Assembly (NCBI GenBank): GCA_027489105.1
Contig: JAIYAJ010000413.1
Coordinates: 1 to 8,532, forward strand
DNA from: Zymomonas sp.
Lineage (GTDB): Bacteria; Pseudomonadota; Alphaproteobacteria; Sphingomonadales; Sphingomonadaceae
Reading direction: 5' to 3'
Length of the DNA: 8,532 nucleotides
Below the pieces are notes generated by a model. That model searched no databases. It was not told where the DNA came from and was given only the letters and a program-made list of their open reading frames with translations. The first letter of the stretch is position 1; every line of letters starts with the position of its first letter. A program made the position numbers and the translations under genes. Below are positions 5,743-8,532 of this stretch, piece after piece.

Positions 5743-6417
5743 TCAGAGCAGGGCTTCGACCCTTGCGCCGGAGCGCGCCTCCAGCAGATCCCACAGGCCG
5801 CGATGCTGGATCAACAATTGCTGTGCGCCAAAGACGATCGCGCGTTCGGCCGCCGGCGATTCGATCAGTTCCAGGACGCCCAGGGTCTGGCGCATCGACG
5901 GCAGCGCCGGTGGGGTGAGCGTCACGCCGAAGCGCTGCGCCGCCGCGTCCACCACCGTACGGATCGCCCGCCAGTCGAGCACCAGCGCAGCCGCCGCGCC
6001 CAGCGCACAGCCCTTGCGTTCGGACCGCGCCAGCATCTCCAGCGCGTGCCGCTGTCCGGCAACGGCGGTTTCGCAGCCGGCATGCCCCGGCGTGCTGGGC
6101 AAGGGCCCCGCCGCCACGACCGTCCGCATCAGATAGGCACGCTCCTGGGCAAAGCCCTCCGCTGCCGCATCGAGCCAGGCGCGGACAGTCTCCTCGGGCG
6201 GGCGCTGCTGTGCGAGATCGACGACGCCCGGATGGCCGCCGTGCAGGCTCGAAATCAGATGCACCGCGTCCGCAAGGTCGCGCGCCGCTTCCCGCCCACG
6301 GGCGAAGATGGCGGAGGCGATATAGGGATGGGTCTTGCCGCCGTCGGCCGCGAGCAGCGCGCCGACCGCCTCGGCCGCGCCTGGACGCGCGGCCTCCTTG
6401 TGGTGTTGATACGCCAT
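5743..6417 (-). CDS. Uncharacterised 224-aa protein upstream of moxR
   Basis: I cannot assign a function. From the ATG at 6417 the protein is 224 aa, alanine-rich, mostly helical in composition, and soluble, with no signal peptide. Notable stretches are KTHPYIASAIFARGREAARDL, HLISSLHGGHPGVVDLA, RAYLMRTVVAAGPLPSTPG, QRHALEMLARSERKGCALGA and FGAQQLLIQHRGLWDLLEAR (near the C-terminus). Histidines recur in the first half (HPY, HLISSLHGGHPG), which could bind a metal or be structural; this is inference. An in-frame GTG at 6447 would add ten residues; neither start has a strong ribosome binding site (GGGG at 9 bases for the ATG). Same-strand placement 93 bp before the MoxR ATPase suggests a possible shared transcript. 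The reading frame is supported over the long antisense frame by codon position bias and by co-orientation with moxR. Confidence 0.8.
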   Translation of the reverse strand: MAYQHHKEAARPGAAEAVGALLAADGGKTHPYIASAIFARGREAARDLADAVHLISSLHGGHPGVVDLAQQRPPEETVRAWLDAAAEGFAQERAYLMRTVVAAGPLPSTPGHAGCETAVAGQRHALEMLARSERKGCALGAAAALVLDWRAIRTVVDAAAQRFGVTLTPPALPSMRQTLGVLELIESPAAERAIVFGAQQLLIQHRGLWDLLEARSGARVEALL

Positions 6418-6447
6418 ACGCAACAGCCCCGAATACAACCGGTTCAC

Positions 6448-6621
6448 ACGCGATCGGCAAAGACACCGCCTCTCGCGAGACCCTCCTAGCGCAACTGCGG
6501 TAAATGCCCCGTTTACGGCGCAAAATTTATTTTCCGGCCGAAAGGCGCCGCCCCTGCACGATGGTGAAGGCGCAAAACATCAATTCCCCGTTCACCCCAT
6601 CGGCGCTAGAAGAGACGGCTT
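6448..6621. promoter_or_regulatory. Divergent control region for the unknown/moxR series and the J-domain gene
   Basis: This gene-free stretch separates two divergently transcribed genes and should contain both promoters. It holds the most AT-rich patch of the window (about 6521-6534). Visible elements: a perfect 10-bp palindrome TCTCGCGAGA (6471-6480); a dyad GTAAA (6500-6504) / TTTAC (6512-6516); two direct GGCGCAAAA copies (6517-6525 and 6569-6577); CCCCGTT(T/C)AC twice (6507-6516 and 6587-6596); and an imperfect inverted pair GATGGTGAA (6560-6568) / TTCACCCCATC (6591-6601). I cannot place a convincing -35/-10 pair in either direction. Confidence 0.5.
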
Positions 6622-7149
6622 ATGGCGCGATCATCCCGTACGAATGACTGGGGCTTTCCCCGCTGGCGAGGCTATGGCAGCGAGCGCGGGGCGAGCAAGG
6701 TGCGGATGTGCGACCGCCATGGCTGCGACCAGCCGGGCGACTGCCCCGCCCCCAAATCCCCCAACAGCCGCGAACGCTGGTATTTCTGCCCGCGCCACGC
6801 CGAGGAATATAACCGCAACTGGGATTATTTCGCCGGCCTCTCCGCCGAGGAAGCGGCAGAGCGCGAGGCAAACGAGAAGCGCGACGCATCGGGCTTTACC
6901 GAGCAGGCCTATCATAGCTGGGGCGGGCCCGGCGACGGTCGCTGGACCCGCGACGAACTGCGCGCCTTCGAAACGCTCGAACTCGAATCGGATGCCGATT
7001 TCGAGGAGGTTAAGGCCGCCTGGCGCCGTCTCGCGAAGGCCAATCACCCTGACGTCAAACCGAACGACCCGCAGGCTGCGGTCAAGTTCCAAGCCGTCCA
7101 GGCCGCCTTCGAGATATTGCGCCGCGCCGAAGAACGACGCCCGCGCTGA
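6622..7149 (+). CDS. J-domain (DnaJ-like) protein with N-terminal Cys/His motif
   Basis: J-domain proteins stimulate Hsp70 (DnaK) ATPase activity through their HPD motif. This 175-aa protein has its J domain at the C-terminus (residues about 113-172): FETLELESDADFEEVKAAWR as helices I-II, the catalytic NHPDVKP loop (His142-Pro143-Asp144), then AAVKFQAVQAAFEILR as helix III. The N-terminal part carries a possible zinc site made of Cys30, His33, Cys35, Cys41, Cys56 and His59 (MCDRHGCDQPGDCPAP...WYFCPRHAEEYN), followed by the NRNWDYFAGLS motif. This arrangement recurs in an alphaproteobacterial family whose client is unknown. The ATG at 6622 has GAAGAGA a few bases upstream. It is divergent from the moxR series, and its TGA stop directly abuts the stop of topoisomerase IB. 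Confidence 0.92.
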   Translation: MARSSRTNDWGFPRWRGYGSERGASKVRMCDRHGCDQPGDCPAPKSPNSRERWYFCPRHAEEYNRNWDYFAGLSAEEAAEREANEKRDASGFTEQAYHSWGGPGDGRWTRDELRAFETLELESDADFEEVKAAWRRLAKANHPDVKPNDPQAAVKFQAVQAAFEILRRAEERRPR

Positions 7150-8103
7150 TCAGCCGGTAAGAACGGCCAGGCTCGCGCGCTCGCTGCGGCGGAGTCGTGC
7201 CGGTCGCGCAGGAATCGTCCCGATCCACTGCCCCGCCTTGGCCATCTCGACGAAGGCCGGCGCGACATAGGAGGACCGGCAGACGGCCGGGGTGTTGCCG
7301 AGCTGCGCCGCAACCTCACCCAACAATGTCTTCACCGATGTCCTGCGGTCACGCGATAACATACCCGCCGCCACCGCGCAGGCACGCCAGGTGCGGAAGG
7401 TCTTGGCGGTGCCGGTGCCGTCGGTCAGTTCGGCGATCCACTGGTTGACGTCGGCGGCGCGGACGCGCAGCCCCGAGCGCATCGCGAACAGTTCGCCCGA
7501 ACCAGCGCGCTTGAGTTCGGCAAGCGCGGCGGCGAGCGCGGCGTCCTTCGCCGAGATATCCGCGCGGATGCCATGTTTGCCGTAGAAGCAGAGGCGTATC
7601 TCGTCGCCCCGGATGCGGGCGTGACGATTGAGCAAGGTGGTGGCGCCGAAGCTGCCATGGGCGGCCGAGTCCGACGAACCGACCCGGATTGCAAAGCCGT
7701 CGAGCAGGCGAACCGCCGCAGCGCGCGCCTTTTCCCACGGATCGTCGCTCTCCAGCGCCTTGCGCACGACCGCGCGCAGATGCGGGAGATGCTTGGCAAA
7801 GGCCGGGAGCGCGGCGAATTTCTCTTCGTCTCGCGCTTCGCGCCAGCGACCATGATAGCGATATTGGCGGCGGCCGGCGGCATCGATCCCGGTGGCCTGC
7901 ACCGGCGCATCGGGATCGGGATTGATCCAGACCTTGCGCCACGCCGGCGGGATCCCCAGCGCCAGGATGCGCATCCGCTGCCCGGCATCGGCGACGGTCG
8001 TTCCGTCGGGCGCGATGAAGCGCCAGCCCCGCCCGCGTCGCAGCCGGGTGATGCCGGGCGCAGCGTCGATCCGTTCGGCGGGGTCTATCGGGCGATGGTC
8101 CAT
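7150..8103 (-). CDS. DNA topoisomerase IB (poxvirus/bacterial type)
   Basis: Type IB topoisomerases relax positive and negative supercoils through a transient 3'-phosphotyrosyl link, without ATP or Mg2+. The 317-aa length fits the compact bacterial/viral class. The N-terminal DNA-clamp domain (residues about 1-90) contains GWRFIAPDG, LALGIPPAWRKVWI and QYRYHGRWREARDEEKF. The catalytic domain shows FAIRVGSSDSAAHGSFGATTL with Arg140, the beta-hairpin lysine Lys176 in YGKHG, Arg237 in TAKTFRTW, and the nucleophile Tyr279 in NTPAVCRSSYVAP. All expected catalytic positions are therefore present. The usual RVGNE(E/R)YA segment reads RVGSSDSA here. The ATG at 8103 gives the expected N-terminus but has no good Shine-Dalgarno. 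It lies 57 bp after the SecD-like gene on the same strand, with a short hairpin between, and its stop abuts that of the J-domain gene. Confidence 0.95.
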   Translation of the reverse strand: MDHRPIDPAERIDAAPGITRLRRGRGWRFIAPDGTTVADAGQRMRILALGIPPAWRKVWINPDPDAPVQATGIDAAGRRQYRYHGRWREARDEEKFAALPAFAKHLPHLRAVVRKALESDDPWEKARAAAVRLLDGFAIRVGSSDSAAHGSFGATTLLNRHARIRGDEIRLCFYGKHGIRADISAKDAALAAALAELKRAGSGELFAMRSGLRVRAADVNQWIAELTDGTGTAKTFRTWRACAVAAGMLSRDRRTSVKTLLGEVAAQLGNTPAVCRSSYVAPAFVEMAKAGQWIGTIPARPARLRRSERASLAVLTG

Positions 8104-8113
8104 GGCGTTGAAA

Positions 8114-8127
8114 CGCCCGACCGGGCG
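8114..8127 (-). terminator. Short GC hairpin followed by TTT between SecD-like and topoisomerase IB genes
   Basis: CGCCC (8114-8118) and GGGCG (8123-8127) form a 5-bp stem with a 4-base loop; on the minus strand it is followed by GTTT-like sequence ending at 8111. It lies in the 57-bp gap and only 10 bases before the topoisomerase ATG, so it could be a weak terminator or attenuator, or could affect ribosome access. The T-run is only three bases. Confidence 0.3.
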
Positions 8128-8160
8128 AATCGCTGCGCCGCCCTGCGGTACCCCGTCAGC

Positions 8161-8532
8161 CTATTCGCTGCCCAGATCGTCGGGCAAAGGGTCGCGGCCG
8201 GAGATGCGGCGGGCCAGCGCCTCGCCATCGGTCAGGCTCCAGCGGCCGGGCAGTTCGATCACGCCGTCGGCGATCGGCTTGCGAACGAGTTCGGCCGCGA
8301 GCGTCTTGCCGTCGAGCGCGATCAGCAGCGGCTTGCCGACCAGCGCGCCGCTGATCCCCTCCAGCCGCTTCGCCGCATCGGGGGTCAGCGTAAGCATGAT
8401 GCCGACCTTGCCGTTGATGTCGGGCAATGCGCGCGCGTCCATCACCTCAGCGGGCGCGAAGGCCTCGCCGCCGATGCTGAGCTTGCCGGTGGCGAAAGGC
8501 AGGGTCGCGGCGTGCACCATCGCGACGGGGAC
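8161..8532 (-). CDS. SecD P1-head-like exported protein (5' end outside window)
   Basis: The visible 123 residues end in TAG at 8161 and resemble the P1 head subdomain of the SecD/SecDF translocation protein: an EVMDARALPDINGKVGIMLTL strand region (read as overlapping motifs), TPDAAKRLEGISGALVGKPL helix, LLIALDGKTLAAELVRKPI, then GVIELPGRWSLTDGEALAR. Full SecD is far longer and has membrane segments, whereas this protein ends soon after the domain (ISGRDPLPDDLGSE). It is therefore a stand-alone domain protein, not secD. An ATG lies at 8520, but the frame stays open to the edge, and the residues just before it (VPVA, then MVHAATLPF) look like the end of a signal peptide with an A-x-A-like cleavage site (VHA|ATL). 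The true start is probably beyond the window and the protein periplasmic. Function unknown. It may share a transcript with topoisomerase IB, 57 bp downstream. Confidence 0.75.
   Translation of the reverse strand, partial: VPVAMVHAATLPFATGKLSIGGEAFAPAEVMDARALPDINGKVGIMLTLTPDAAKRLEGISGALVGKPLLIALDGKTLAAELVRKPIADGVIELPGRWSLTDGEALARRISGRDPLPDDLGSE

Noticed and set aside
6481..6487. AGGAGGG on the minus strand, a strong Shine-Dalgarno match
   Set aside because: No start codon follows within 5-10 bases in any frame; the GTG at 6466 belongs to a shadow frame.
4756..6489. 577-codon open frame on the + strand
   Set aside because: It runs antisense across the MoxR ATPase and the 224-aa gene. Its product is Arg/Gln/Leu-rich with no domain, as expected of a shadow frame in GC-rich DNA; the MoxR motifs on the other strand are unambiguous.
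5516..6523. 335-codon open frame on the - strand overlapping the 224-aa gene
   Set aside because: It is rich in Arg, Gly and Ala without recognisable motifs and overlaps both the MoxR start and the better-supported frame.
1..8532. Mobile elements, CRISPR arrays, tRNA or rRNA genes, phage-defence systems
   Set aside because: No transposase or integrase motifs, terminal inverted repeats, spaced direct repeats, cloverleaf sequences or defence-gene signatures were recognised; composition is uniform throughout.

Overview
The window looks like ordinary chromosomal DNA from a GC-rich alphaproteobacterium, most likely a sphingomonad (Sphingomonas or a close relative). The evidence is strong G/C bias at third codon positions, long antisense shadow frames, and gene families typical of that group: a DUF817 membrane protein, a short RTX protein, a DnaJ-like protein with a Cys/His N-terminus, a poxvirus-type topoisomerase IB and a SecD-P1-like exported protein. 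I see no tRNA, rRNA, CRISPR array, insertion sequence, phage gene or integration scar. No stretch without a gene exceeds about 300 bases; the longest is about 200 bases (6418-6621).

Layout. 1-837 (+) is the 3' end of uvrA, followed by a 63-aa unknown protein (884-1075, +). Convergent to it is a DUF817 membrane protein (1134-1994, -), which shares a 70-bp divergent control region with a 45-aa basic CxxC protein (2065-2202, +). Next on the + strand come an SRAP/YedK-type DNA-protein crosslink protein (2288-2950) and a short RTX calcium-binding protein (3055-4176). A hairpin at 4193-4215 lies between the RTX gene and a minus-strand series. That series is transcribed in the order 6417 to 5743 (unknown protein), 5649 to 4804 (MoxR-type AAA+ ATPase) and 4683 to 4222 (GrlR-like protein). 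Divergent from it is a J-domain protein (6622-7149, +), whose stop codon directly abuts the stop codon of a convergent topoisomerase IB (7150-8103, -). Upstream of the topoisomerase on the minus strand is a SecD-P1-head-like protein (8161-8532), cut by the window edge.

Functional themes. Genome maintenance recurs (UvrA for nucleotide excision repair, SRAP for abasic-site shielding, topoisomerase IB for supercoil relaxation), but these genes are not in one operon and no classical SOS box was seen. The MoxR ATPase has no VWA-domain partner within the window; its neighbours are an unknown protein and a GrlR-like protein.

I found no clear undescribed multi-gene system. The best leads are modest: a 7-bp hairpin that would bury the ribosome binding site of the GrlR-like gene, the VWA-less MoxR neighbourhood, a stand-alone SecD P1-head protein, and several small uncharacterised proteins.
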